15,670 nt of DNA. Source: Candidatus Omnitrophota bacterium. Its GTDB lineage: Bacteria; Omnitrophota; Gorgyraeia; Gorgyraeales; Gorgyraeaceae. The notes below the pieces were generated by a model that was not told the origin of the DNA, ran no database searches, and worked only from the letters and a program-made list of their open reading frames with translations. Positions 1-6,179 of the stretch are shown here, one piece after another; the stretch's first letter is position 1; each line of letters opens with the position of its first letter. The stretch lies in contig JAHIEN010000120.1 in NCBI GenBank assembly GCA_018901615.1, positions 1-15,670 on the forward strand, in the 5' to 3' direction. The translations under genes were made by a program, and so were the position numbers.

Positions 1-230
1 ATAGGCAGGGGATAATCTTCATAAGAAAGGTGCCTATCGGTAAGCGGAACAAACAAGTGCCTTTCCACTTTACCCATCGCCTTGAGCACACGCTCATCAG
101 TTACCCCCCTTACCTTTATCTGTGAATTAACCATATTTTCTTTACGCGCGTAAGATATTTCCTTTGAATAATCTGCTCCCAGAAGAAACAACACTGTGAT
201 TATTAAAAATATCCTATTTAGCCTCGTCAT
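1..230 (-). CDS. pcm: Protein-L-isoaspartate O-methyltransferase, N-terminal part, with signal peptide (cut by window edge)
   Basis: The first 76 codons of a gene that runs off the left edge. After residue 33 the protein reads MVNSQIKVRGVTDERVLKAM, then GKVERHLFVP and YEDYPLP. This is the N-terminal signature of PCMT (Q..RG[IV].D.RVL.AM..V.RH.FVP...Y.D.PLP), the SAM-dependent enzyme that starts repair of isoaspartyl residues in aged proteins. The first ~30 residues are a basic start followed by a hydrophobic stretch (IFLIITVLFLLG), so the enzyme is probably exported or anchored, whereas the usual enzyme is cytosolic. ATG at 228-230 follows a good ribosome site (AGGAAGG, 233-239). It starts 45 nt after the nitroreductase stop and probably shares its transcript. 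The family call is confident; the location is inferred from the hydrophobic segment. Confidence 0.85.
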   Translation of the reverse strand, partial: MTRLNRIFLIITVLFLLGADYSKEISYARKENMVNSQIKVRGVTDERVLKAMGKVERHLFVPLTDRHLSYEDYPLP

Positions 231-275
231 GCCTTCCTTTTTCTTATCCTTATCACTTTGGTGGATTTTTCCAAT

Positions 276-1001
276 TTAATTCTGATCTAAGGCATTTGAA
301 TAACCCACCGGGATAATGTATAACGGTTCATGGTTTGCCGGTAAAGATAATATTTTCTTGACTTCCTCATCATTAAAAGCCCCTATGGGAACAGAACTTA
401 AGCCTAAGGCCACTGATTGTAAGTGTATATTCTGGGCAATATGCCCAACCTCTATATGCGCATATCTTATTCCTCGCTGGCCATACTTCGATGCCAAGCG
501 TGAGTAAACTGCGCAGATTACTATATTAACCGGTGCCTGGTTTATAGCAACTTGCCCCAAAGAAGAAACTACCAAGTCGCCTCTTAGATCCTGCTCGCTT
601 AAAGGCTCTAGCCTATGCCCGTTAGGCAAATAGCGAAACAGGCCATTTTTGGTCAATAAATAAATCTCCATAGGATATAACGCTCCTGCGGAAGGAGCAG
701 TACGAAGATTATAGGACTCTTTCTCTAAAGTTATGCCCTGCGCAGCCCAAAGAAGCTGGCTGATCTGTTGCAAAGTCAAATCCTTTTGCTTAAAACTGCG
801 TTGAGAACGCCTTCTAAAAATAGCCTCTTCAAGAGAAATATTGCCTTTGATAAGCGGTTTGGGTAACTGAATTAACTTTGTTTCAGCCATAAACCTGTCC
901 TCCTTACTAATAAAAAGAACATAACCAGCAGCTACAATTAAGGTAATTATAAATACAAGTGATTTCTTGCGTAAAAAACCTGAAAATATGCTTATTGCCA
1001 T
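276..1001 (-). CDS. SagB/ThcOx-type nitroreductase-family oxidoreductase with N-terminal membrane anchor
   Basis: A 241-residue protein of the FMN-dependent nitroreductase fold, SagB/ThcOx branch. Visible landmarks are RRRSQRSF (about residues 63-70), LLWAAQGIT (83-91), RTAPSAGALYP (100-110), a KYGQRGIRYAHIEVGHIAQN block and LGLSSVPIGAF, ending in a YIIPVG strand; RRRS-R, PSAG and GxxAQN are typical flavin-site elements. Residues ~15-31 form a hydrophobic segment, so it is probably tethered to the inner membrane facing the periplasm. No cyclodehydratase or precursor peptide gene is nearby, so a role in azoline peptide maturation is not supported; it may be a stand-alone oxidoreductase. I chose ATG 999-1001 because AGAGGAA lies just upstream; a TTG at 1026-1028 is in frame but has no ribosome site. 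Own promoter at 1096-1124; pcm follows by 45 nt. Confidence 0.85.
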   Translation of the reverse strand: MAISIFSGFLRKKSLVFIITLIVAAGYVLFISKEDRFMAETKLIQLPKPLIKGNISLEEAIFRRRSQRSFKQKDLTLQQISQLLWAAQGITLEKESYNLRTAPSAGALYPMEIYLLTKNGLFRYLPNGHRLEPLSEQDLRGDLVVSSLGQVAINQAPVNIVICAVYSRLASKYGQRGIRYAHIEVGHIAQNIHLQSVALGLSSVPIGAFNDEEVKKILSLPANHEPLYIIPVGYSNALDQN

Positions 1002-1003
1002 AA

Positions 1004-1076
1004 TTCCTCTGGAACCCTCTCTCGTCAAGAGGAAAAGAATTGGGGTCCCTTTAAGGGCACACCCTATAGGCGACCC
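1004..1076 (-). promoter_or_regulatory. Structured 5' leader of the nitroreductase with a possible anti-Shine-Dalgarno
   Basis: Between the promoter and the ATG lie (i) an imperfect hairpin with helices GGGTC/GACCC (1072-1076 with 1043-1047), CCT/AGG and AGGG/CCCT closed by a TGTG tetraloop (1054-1065), and (ii) TTCCTCT (1028-1034), a 7-nt perfect complement of the ribosome site AGAGGAA (1004-1010). The same CCTCT can instead pair with a nearer AGAGG, so two exclusive helices are possible. This suggests translational control, but the hairpin is simple and matches no riboswitch class I know. Confidence 0.4.
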
Positions 1077-1095
1077 ATCTAAAACAAGTAGTCAT

Positions 1096-1124
1096 ATTAT
1101 CTATATATATAGGTATAAAGTCAA
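1096..1124 (-). promoter_or_regulatory. Sigma-70-type promoter for nitroreductase-pcm
   Basis: -35 TTGACT (1119-1124), 17-bp spacer, -10 GATAAT (1096-1101). The predicted start near 1089 leaves a leader of ~88 nt. It lies directly after the terminator of the preceding unit. Confidence 0.7.
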
Positions 1125-1127
1125 TCC

Positions 1128-1157
1128 AAAAAGGACAAAATGTCGGAAATTTTGTCC
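1128..1157 (-). terminator. Intrinsic terminator of the LpxH-like/DUF481 unit
   Basis: Stem GGACAAAA / TTTTGTCC (1150-1157 with 1133-1140), 9-nt loop, followed on the minus strand by five T (1128-1132). It lies ~20 nt after the DUF481 stop. Confidence 0.8.
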
Positions 1158-1175
1158 CATACTTTAAGCTTGATA

Positions 1176-2153
1176 TTAGAAAGAATACGTTAAAGACGAG
1201 ATAAACCTGACGTCGTTTTTCTTGGTATCTTTAACAGGCTTGGCGTCGTATTCGTCAATTAAACTCAAATTCAACGACAGCTTTTCAGACAAAGGGCTTG
1301 TAAATACTGTTTCGGAACGCAGCCTGTAATCCGCGGGATCATCAATAGCAGGATAAAAAACCACATCTTCCGTAAACTTTGAATTTTTAAAAATCGCCTT
1401 TTCAAAAAAAGCCCTTGGGATCAAGACAGCCTCTTCGCTGTCATCTGTATTTTTATAATTTGTACGCTCATAACCTATTGCCACCTCAACCATTGCCTTT
1501 AGCTCAGGTAAATCATAAAACCAGTACCCTATACCTGAACTCGGGATAAGGCGGTAATCAACATCTGCAAACCTGTCATGGTCAGCCTCCATCTTATAGA
1601 AATTGTACCATCTCTTGTTGCCTCCAAAACTAAATGCGTATCGTCCAGAACCATACCACTTCTGCGCATCCATATTTTTATTAGACGAGGAATAATAAGT
1701 AGAGCCTTTAAGTGTAATTTCATTCACGTGCTTTTTGTTTCTATTGACGGCGATATCTAAAGAAAGCCGGCTTGTGTCAGTATTGCCGCTGGTTTTATTA
1801 TAACCTAAAGACACGTTCCTATTCCATATCACGTCTTCTTCCGCTTCATCAGCCAGCTCTACAGATTCTTTTTCCACTACACCTTCAATCCTTTCTATGA
1901 ATTCTTTTTTTATTGAAACTGTGCCTATGGCCTCGGACTTGATAGAAATAGTCTCTTCAGTAACTTCAACTATCTCACCAGTTATTTTATCGCCGTTCTC
2001 TAAATAGACCTCATCTGCATATGCGATTAGATTTAGGCTAAAAATAAAAAATAAAATTGTGATCGATGATTTTTTAAATCTCGTAAAGGCTCCTTGTTCA
2101 TCTGTCTCTATTCCAGATAAAAGAACTAACCCAGTCGATAATAATGCCGACAA
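1176..2153 (-). CDS. DUF481 family outer-membrane beta-barrel protein (YdiY-like)
   Basis: After a hydrophobic export signal ending SLNLIAYA-DE comes a small domain (VYLENGDKITGEIVEV) and then a C-terminal barrel with alternating strands and the NKTSGNTDTSRLSLD pattern of DUF481 proteins. The last residue is Phe, as expected for outer-membrane proteins recognised by BAM. Function of the family is poorly known. The start is a problem. The only canonical start upstream of the signal peptide is TTG 2151-2153, which adds 23 residues and has no ribosome site. A strong AAGGAG (2090-2095) sits 5 nt before an in-frame ACG (2082-2084), exactly where an ATG would give a normal signal peptide beginning RFKKSSITILFF. 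I report the TTG coordinate because it is canonical, but the mature protein most likely begins from 2084. It follows the LpxH-like gene closely and is probably co-transcribed. Confidence 0.75.
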   Translation of the reverse strand: MSALLSTGLVLLSGIETDEQGAFTRFKKSSITILFFIFSLNLIAYADEVYLENGDKITGEIVEVTEETISIKSEAIGTVSIKKEFIERIEGVVEKESVELADEAEEDVIWNRNVSLGYNKTSGNTDTSRLSLDIAVNRNKKHVNEITLKGSTYYSSSNKNMDAQKWYGSGRYAFSFGGNKRWYNFYKMEADHDRFADVDYRLIPSSGIGYWFYDLPELKAMVEVAIGYERTNYKNTDDSEEAVLIPRAFFEKAIFKNSKFTEDVVFYPAIDDPADYRLRSETVFTSPLSEKLSLNLSLIDEYDAKPVKDTKKNDVRFISSLTYSF

Positions 2154-2184
2154 TCAATGTTCAAAAACAATAAATTCTTTTTCT

Positions 2185-2997
2185 TCATATTTTTGGTAAT
2201 TGTTTAATTATTTTATGACTAAGCGCTTCTCGGAGCTCTATCCTGTTGCTATGACAGGCTATATAAGTCGGAGTAGCGTTATCTACCCATGTCCCACAAT
2301 TTGCGTATATGCCTTTACCTGTTGTCTCAAGCTGGCATCTGTGCGTATGACCGAATATGACTATTTTCGCCCCATTATTTATATGACTCTTAACTGCCTC
2401 ATTAAATTCCCCGAAATGGCCGCCTTTTTTCAGATATTCTTGTGATGACGGAGTTATCTTGTTTCTTATCAATGCAGCATGACCGAGAAAATCTTCAGTT
2501 TTCTCTAATGCCTTCTCAAGCCATACATCAGCATCTCGATTTACGAATCTTTCCAGACTAGCCGCCAGTAAGGCAAATCGCTTGCCGCTCGGCCACTTGA
2601 CTGACTGCAGCGGGTTTTTATAGCGGTTGAATATGTCGTATCTATGACCATGCTCGGCAACAATGCCATTTTCTACATCACGATATTCTAGAGATATAGC
2701 TACTCCTGAATTTATAAATTTTATAAAGGGTATATAATCATGGTTACCTATAACGTATCTCGCTGTTATTTTACTCCTCATGGACAGAATTTTATTCACA
2801 ACCTCATTATGTCTGAATAAAATCCTGTCCAGGTCAGCCTGCCACACTTCAAATAAATCCCCCACGATAATTAACTCGCTGGCTTCACCTTCAACAAATT
2901 CAAGAAATTTCAGCAACTCCTTATCGCGGTGAAAATCATCTGTCCTTGACCCATCCCCTAAATGTAAATCACTTATAAAAATCTTCATTCTCTTCAT
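2185..2997 (-). CDS. Calcineurin-like metallophosphoesterase, LpxH-like (UDP-2,3-diacylglucosamine pyrophosphatase family)
   Basis: A 270-residue metallophosphoesterase with every metal motif in order: D10-x-H12 (SDLHLG), G46-D47 (VGDLFEVW), G84-N85-H86-D (IGNHD), a His in EHGHRYD (~116-118) and GHTH (216-219). The GDLFEVW block and overall size resemble LpxH, which cleaves UDP-2,3-diacylglucosamine to lipid X on the cytoplasmic side during lipid A synthesis. Substrate cannot be fixed from sequence, and related phosphoesterases of other function have the same motifs. ATG 2995-2997 is preceded by AGGAG (3004-3008) at 6-nt spacing. TTGACA lies ~45 nt upstream but I see no convincing -10. The DUF481 gene follows on the same strand. 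Confidence 0.8.
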   Translation of the reverse strand: MKRMKIFISDLHLGDGSRTDDFHRDKELLKFLEFVEGEASELIIVGDLFEVWQADLDRILFRHNEVVNKILSMRSKITARYVIGNHDYIPFIKFINSGVAISLEYRDVENGIVAEHGHRYDIFNRYKNPLQSVKWPSGKRFALLAASLERFVNRDADVWLEKALEKTEDFLGHAALIRNKITPSSQEYLKKGGHFGEFNEAVKSHINNGAKIVIFGHTHRCQLETTGKGIYANCGTWVDNATPTYIACHSNRIELREALSHKIIKQLPKI

Positions 2998-3076
2998 AGT
3001 ATACTCCTAAAGAATAACAAAATCCAAATAAAAAATTATCTAAAAAACTGTCAATCTCTCCAAAAAGACATAAACT

Positions 3077-3205
3077 AAGCGCCATAAACTAAGATCGAAT
3101 TAGATAGGAATTGCGACTTTTTGGCTATTATTTGGGAGATAGTGCTTGGTAGGAAACGCCCCGGAACATACTGAATAAGGCCGATAAAACTAATGCCCTA
3201 ACTCT
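3077..3205. repeat. Intergenic direct repeat, copy A (~129 nt)
   Basis: Pairs with 3908-4037. The two copies are nearly equal in length and share AAGCGCCA at one end, a 17-nt identical block (3100-3116 with 3931-3947), then GCTATTATT and AGATAG at matching offsets, and AACTAAtGCCCTAAcTCT at the other end. The middle ~43 nt differ. Both copies lie ~100-250 nt upstream of a minus-strand gene. TAACTCTTTGAT (3199-3210) recurs at 4288-4299 beside the palindromic repeat. Function unknown. Confidence 0.6.
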
Positions 3206-3297
3206 TTGATACGTGGCGAGATACAAAAGGGATTTGAACTAGTACTTAATCCCTCTTCATTTTAGCGCTTTTAACTTAATTATACTTAATCCCTTGC

Positions 3298-3453
3298 TTA
3301 TTCAACCAAAATCTCCGTTATTTCCTGCTCCCCTATGGATTTGAGATTGTCTAATATCTCTTTCTGCCATTTCTGAGGCATAGAGTTAAATATGGATTTT
3401 ACTATTCGCACTTCTCCCTTATTAAAAAGAATGTTAAGTGTTTTTATAGTCAT
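3298..3453 (-). CDS. Small hypothetical protein, 51 residues, overlapping the HNH gene end
   Basis: ATG at 3451-3453 lies inside the last codons of the HNH gene, overlapping it by 20 nt, and the frame runs to TAA at 3298-3300. The predicted product is acidic-basic and helical in character (for example KGEVRIVKSIFNSMPQKWQK then EILDNLKSIGEQEITEILVE). I do not recognise a family. The overlap and protein-like composition support a gene; the lack of a clear ribosome site argues against it, although coupling to the upstream HNH gene could compensate. Confidence 0.4.
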   Translation of the reverse strand: MTIKTLNILFNKGEVRIVKSIFNSMPQKWQKEILDNLKSIGEQEITEILVE

Positions 3454-3646
3454 ATTTTGCTCGTTTTTGACTATTGCACTGAAAACAAGCTGTTCTTAAA
3501 TTTGAAGGTGCATCTGTTCCGCCTTTACATACAGGAATAATATGATCCACTTCTAACGCAACATGATTCTTCTTGATAATTTGACCATTAGATTCCCATT
3601 CATTTGTCTTATAATGACAAAAAACACATACCCCGTTGGTTAACAT
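3434..3646 (-). CDS. HNH endonuclease, probably N-terminally truncated
   Basis: The 70-residue frame holds a compact HNH (beta-beta-alpha metal) nuclease: CVFCHYK zinc-binding pair, LEVDHIIPVCKGGTD (metal-binding and general-base His), SNLRTACFQCNSQKR. Such domains nick or cut DNA in mobile elements, phages and restriction systems. The reading frame continues upstream of this ATG to a TAG at 3698-3700 and encodes a second CxxC (FCRKCHEDISPDC) that would complete a four-Cys zinc site. A perfect AGGAGG (3694-3699) lies 5 nt before an in-frame AAG (3686-3688) where a start codon would be expected. The intact ancestor therefore probably began there, and this copy has lost its start codon or uses a poor internal ATG. 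A consensus promoter (3745-3773) still points at it. It lies between two direct repeats. Confidence 0.75.
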   Translation of the reverse strand: MLTNGVCVFCHYKTNEWESNGQIIKKNHVALEVDHIIPVCKGGTDAPSNLRTACFQCNSQKRAKYDYKNT

Positions 3647-3744
3647 GCAATCCGGTGAAATATCCTCATGGCATTTTCTACAGAACTTTTTTCCCTCCTA
3701 ATGCCTTCGCTACAAATTAATTTATATATCTTATTTTGATATTT

Positions 3745-3773
3745 ATTATAATTTACTTCTATTTACAAGTCAA
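3745..3773 (-). promoter_or_regulatory. Sigma-70-type promoter for the HNH gene
   Basis: -35 TTGACT (3768-3773), 17-bp spacer, -10 TATAAT (3745-3750). Predicted start near 3738, ~40 nt upstream of the AGGAGG of the HNH gene. Confidence 0.75.
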
Positions 3774-3907
3774 ATATTAAATTTTTTTAGAATATGTTAG
3801 GTAACAAAATAACTGTTTTTCTTCTGGAATTACTCTTATTTCTATATTCAATTTCTGCTTTATTATAATATGTAACCGATAAGCCAAATAGGTAATTAGC
3901 ATTAAAT

Positions 3908-4037
3908 AAGCGCCATTAAATAAAGCTCATTTAGATAGGAATTGCGATATTTTAGCTATTATTCCAAAGATAGGCTCATTAGATAGTCAGCTTACGATAA
4001 ATGCGAAGGGTGGGTTAAAAACTAACGCCCTAAGTCT
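3908..4037. repeat. Intergenic direct repeat, copy B (~130 nt)
   Basis: Diverged partner of 3077-3205, same orientation, with conserved ends and a variable centre. It sits directly after the terminator of the orphan RNA gene and upstream of the HNH promoter. Together the copies bracket ~700 bp holding the HNH gene and the 51-codon ORF. The right end also forms a small hairpin, GCCCTAAGtcTTAGGGGC (4028-4044). Confidence 0.6.
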
Positions 4038-4054
4038 TAGGGGCATCGACAGAT

Positions 4055-4089
4055 AAAAAATCACAGACAGGTTTACCTGTCTGTGATTT
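4055..4089 (-). terminator. Strong intrinsic terminator of the orphan RNA
   Basis: Perfect 14-bp stem (right arm 4076-4089, left arm 4058-4071), 4-nt loop, followed on the minus strand by a run of T (4055-4060). Confidence 0.85.
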
Positions 4090-4174
4090 ATCCTAACTCG
4101 TTGTAGCACAATGAGATAGGATAACTGGGGTCCCACTCGTATTAGCCGAGGAGGAACCTCTCGCTATATATTAG
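4055..4174 (-). ncRNA. Orphan structured small RNA, ~120 nt, unknown family
   Basis: A complete transcription unit with no reading frame: a near-consensus promoter (4181-4209), a predicted start near 4174, three successive hairpins and an intrinsic terminator. Hairpin 1 (about 4143-4166) is UAGC-GAG-AGG folded on CCU-CUC-GCUA with bulges. Hairpin 2 (4088-4124) has arms TTATCCTA / TAGGATAA, one A-A mismatch, then CTCG/TGAG and TTGT/ACAA around a 3-nt loop, about 16 bp. Hairpin 3 is the terminator. Between hairpins 1 and 2 is a single-stranded region with a GGGACCC palindrome. It does not look like 6S, SRP RNA, tmRNA or RNase P RNA. It may be a regulatory RNA. The exact 5' end is inferred from the promoter. 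Confidence 0.6.
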
Positions 4175-4180
4175 GTATGT

Positions 4181-4209
4181 ATTATAAGGCTTAATATGGC
4201 CTTTATCAA
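4181..4209 (-). promoter_or_regulatory. Promoter of the orphan RNA
   Basis: -35 TTGATA (4204-4209), 17-bp spacer, -10 TATAAT (4181-4186). Ten of twelve hexamer bases or better match consensus with ideal spacing, and no protein gene lies downstream before the terminator at 4055. Confidence 0.7.
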
Positions 4210-4301
4210 GAAAATTCTGGATTCAGAGAGGACATTTCCTCACCAAATTTGTCCGAAATGTCCGGTCTTTTTTGGCTGGATTTGACGTAACTCTTTGATG
4301 G

Positions 4302-4344
4302 ATTAAGAGATAGAATTGTCCGCCTCTCTTTGTCCGGACATTGA
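4302..4344. repeat. 43-bp palindromic intergenic repeat, copy 1
   Basis: Matches 6249-6291 at 37 of 43 positions, same orientation. It contains the perfect palindrome TGTCCGGACA (4332-4341) and a second GTCCG box. The stretch just beyond it (4247-4265) carries two more GTCCG boxes (TTGTCCG and TGTCCGG), so this looks like a REP-type element. It lies between the nitrilase-like gene end and the orphan RNA promoter. Confidence 0.65.
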
Positions 4345-4354
4345 CGATAAAACT

Positions 4355-5131
4355 TTATAGCTTATAAGTTTTTAACTCCAGGGATGCTAACTTGGTAGAG
4401 TTATTCGTTAAAGGTTCGAGCAAATTATTCTCATAGTTCCATTTTCTCATGTCTTTTTGATAGCTCTTTGGTTTTATACCCGCTGGCCAATTACTTGGTA
4501 TATCCCTATCAAAGAAAGCCGCAGAACCAATGACAGAACACTGCCATTTCTGAGCTGAATTAGCCATGGTCCTAGCAAAATAAGAAGGACTCGACCCTCC
4601 ACCTTTCTTATTGAACCCATGAATTAAATCTACAACCACATCAACTCTTGGTTGCGGTTGTTCTAAGTTTAAGGCAGTTATTCCTTTAATATCATTACAC
4701 ACAGCAATATAAATTCTTTTAGTTTTTAAGGTAAAAACTCTCTCGTAGCCTTCTTCTCGGGCAAGATAATCTGTAGCTTTTATCATCCCTGCTTTAGTAT
4801 CCCAATCAGTAGGGAAGTATTTTCTCCCCATGGCCTTTATCCCTTTTTTTGACAACAAGATACCAAGTTGATGCCGGCCATCATAGCTATCAATTCCTAA
4901 ACATACACATGTATCTATCTTTATCATTCCTTGTACCCTAGAGATTAAATCTTTTTTTTCTTTTTCATCGCGAAACTTCAAGAAACCTGCTGGGAATATA
5001 AGAACGTCCGGAGCATGGGAAGATTCTTCTACCGCTTGCAAAATAGCTGCTAGCGATTCGATCCTAGAACTCGCTGAATAATTACCCTCTGCATGATAGA
5101 GAATACTTGTGACCAGGATTCTATTGTCCAT
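4355..5131 (-). CDS. Nitrilase-superfamily (carbon-nitrogen hydrolase-like) protein, atypical active site
   Basis: A 258-residue protein with the nitrilase alpha-beta-beta-alpha pattern: PDVLIFPAGFL (residues 41-51), GRKYFPT with Lys104, and IYIAVCNDIKG with Cys145 as nucleophile. In active nitrilases and amidases the first element is FPE, supplying the Glu of the Glu-Lys-Cys triad; here that residue is Ala48. Lys and Cys are retained. The protein may be a non-catalytic relative, or another acidic residue may substitute. Substrate unknown. ATG 5129-5131 has no clear ribosome site. It follows the SPFH gene, and the start overlaps the end of an in-frame extension of that gene (5124-5210), so coupling is possible. 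Downstream lie a palindromic repeat and the orphan RNA gene. Confidence 0.65.
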   Translation of the reverse strand: MDNRILVTSILYHAEGNYSASSRIESLAAILQAVEESSHAPDVLIFPAGFLKFRDEKEKKDLISRVQGMIKIDTCVCLGIDSYDGRHQLGILLSKKGIKAMGRKYFPTDWDTKAGMIKATDYLAREEGYERVFTLKTKRIYIAVCNDIKGITALNLEQPQPRVDVVVDLIHGFNKKGGGSSPSYFARTMANSAQKWQCSVIGSAAFFDRDIPSNWPAGIKPKSYQKDMRKWNYENNLLEPLTNNSTKLASLELKTYKL

Positions 5132-5210
5132 GGATAATCACTTTGTTAAGCATTTCTAAGCTAGCGTTATTCTCGAGAGCCAAGTCGCACCACTGACCTG
5201 CCCCTATAAG
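5124..5210 (-). other. In-frame open stretch after the SPFH stop codon
   Basis: Immediately after the SPFH TAA (5211-5213), the same frame stays open for 29 codons. It begins LIGAGQWCDLALENN and ends LNKVIIHGQ, with a TAG overlapping the ATG region of the nitrilase-like gene. The content looks protein-like. It could be a lost C-terminus, a remnant of another gene or chance. The stretch includes GGGGCAGGTCA (5194-5204), the same end sequence as the MITE at 6180-6248. Confidence 0.3.
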
Positions 5211-6059
5211 TTATCCTTTAACATTAGCTACTGGTATATCGCCTAAAATAATACTTGGCTTGATACCTTTTTCAGTAAGTATTATTTTAGCATTATGTTG
5301 AAGTGACGCCTGAGTAACCTCTAATTCTTTTAACTTCACAGCATTACCTTTAAAAAACTTCTCAGAAGCGACATTGATAAGCTCTATTGATTTTGCTCTA
5401 CCTTCAGCCATCTTTATTTCAGATTGCCTGAAGCCGTCTGCCTTTTCAATAGCGGCGAGTTTATCTTGTTCTGCAGCTTCAAATCTACCAGTTGCCTCTA
5501 ACTTAGCAGCTCTACGAGTCTGTTCAGCTGTCTTCTGTAAGTGCATAGCTATCTTAATGTCGGCAGGTGGGTCAATCTCTTTAATCTCTACCTTATCAAC
5601 TTTTATTCCCCATTCGTCTGTAATGGCGTCCAATTCTTTCTGAAGATTTGCAGATATGGTAGCTCTTGCAATTAAACTTTCATCTAAAGTCAATGAACCA
5701 AACTCCTGCCTCAAGTTAGTCTGTGCTAATTGCTGTATTGCTTTTTTCCAATTATCAATGTTGTAGTAGGTTTTTTTAATAGCTTCTTCAGTAGCATACG
5801 GTCTTGCCCAAACAATACCGTCTACTTGGATTTCTACATTGTCCTTTGTGATTACTGGTTGTGCTGGTATATCCAGAGTATGTGCCCTGATGTCCCTACT
5901 TTTCGTTCCTTCAATAATAGGGATAATGAAATTAAGCCCTGGTTCAAGATACCTATTATATTTTCCGAACCTTTCTACGATTGCTCGTCTTTGCTGTGGT
6001 ACTATCCTAATACCAAAGATAAATACTAACACTGTTATGGCTAATATTATCCATAACAT
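5211..6059 (-). CDS. SPFH/band-7 (stomatin/paraslipin-like) membrane protein
   Basis: A 282-residue protein with one N-terminal membrane segment (residues ~2-16, WIILAITVLVFIFGI), then the SPFH domain (VPQQRRAIVERFGKY, LEPGLNFIIP, DIPAQPVITKDNVEIQVDG), and an Ala/Glu/Lys-rich coiled coil (~170-230). These proteins oligomerise in membrane microdomains and often modulate proteases or membrane quality control, as HflK/C and QmcA do. The C-terminus ends near residue 282 without a long tail. ATG 6057-6059 has a strong AGGAGGT (about 6065-6071) at good spacing. No NfeD partner is nearby; instead the next gene is nitrilase-like. The gene sits between a MITE-like repeat upstream and a matching single end sequence at 5194-5204 downstream. 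Confidence 0.9.
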   Translation of the reverse strand: MLWIILAITVLVFIFGIRIVPQQRRAIVERFGKYNRYLEPGLNFIIPIIEGTKSRDIRAHTLDIPAQPVITKDNVEIQVDGIVWARPYATEEAIKKTYYNIDNWKKAIQQLAQTNLRQEFGSLTLDESLIARATISANLQKELDAITDEWGIKVDKVEIKEIDPPADIKIAMHLQKTAEQTRRAAKLEATGRFEAAEQDKLAAIEKADGFRQSEIKMAEGRAKSIELINVASEKFFKGNAVKLKELEVTQASLQHNAKIILTEKGIKPSIILGDIPVANVKG

Positions 6060-6080
6060 ACTGCACCTCCTTTTAAGTTA

Positions 6081-6179
6081 TTATTCATCTAACTTACCTT
6101 CTTTAACTCTCTCGCCGTCACTCCAGAGCCTTCTATACGCAAGAAATGTGTAGTAAATAGCACTTTTGTCTTCTCCTAC
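6081..6179 (-). pseudogene. C-terminal remnant of an unidentified gene, cut by the MITE-like element
   Basis: The frame reads VGEDKSAIYYTFLAYRRLW then SDGERVKEGKLDE and a double TAA. It has a convincing protein composition but no canonical start, and it begins exactly at the edge of the 69-bp inverted-repeat element (6180-6248). On the far side of the element I find no matching N-terminal part. It is best read as the tail of a gene destroyed by insertion or rearrangement. Family not recognised. Confidence 0.35.

Noticed and set aside
276..1001. A SagB-type azoline peptide (TOMM) gene cluster
   Set aside because: No cyclodehydratase, docking protein or precursor peptide gene is nearby.
1042..1076. 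A known riboswitch aptamer in the nitroreductase leader
   Set aside because: The region folds as one simple hairpin and lacks the conserved bases of any class I know.
3777..3902. A 41-codon minus-strand ORF and an overlapping frame between repeat B and the HNH gene
   Set aside because: Very AT-rich, no ribosome site, and it runs over the HNH promoter; a second frame is equally open.
5374..6153. Plus-strand ORFs across the SPFH gene
   Set aside because: They are shadows of the minus-strand coding sequence with no ribosome sites or family features.
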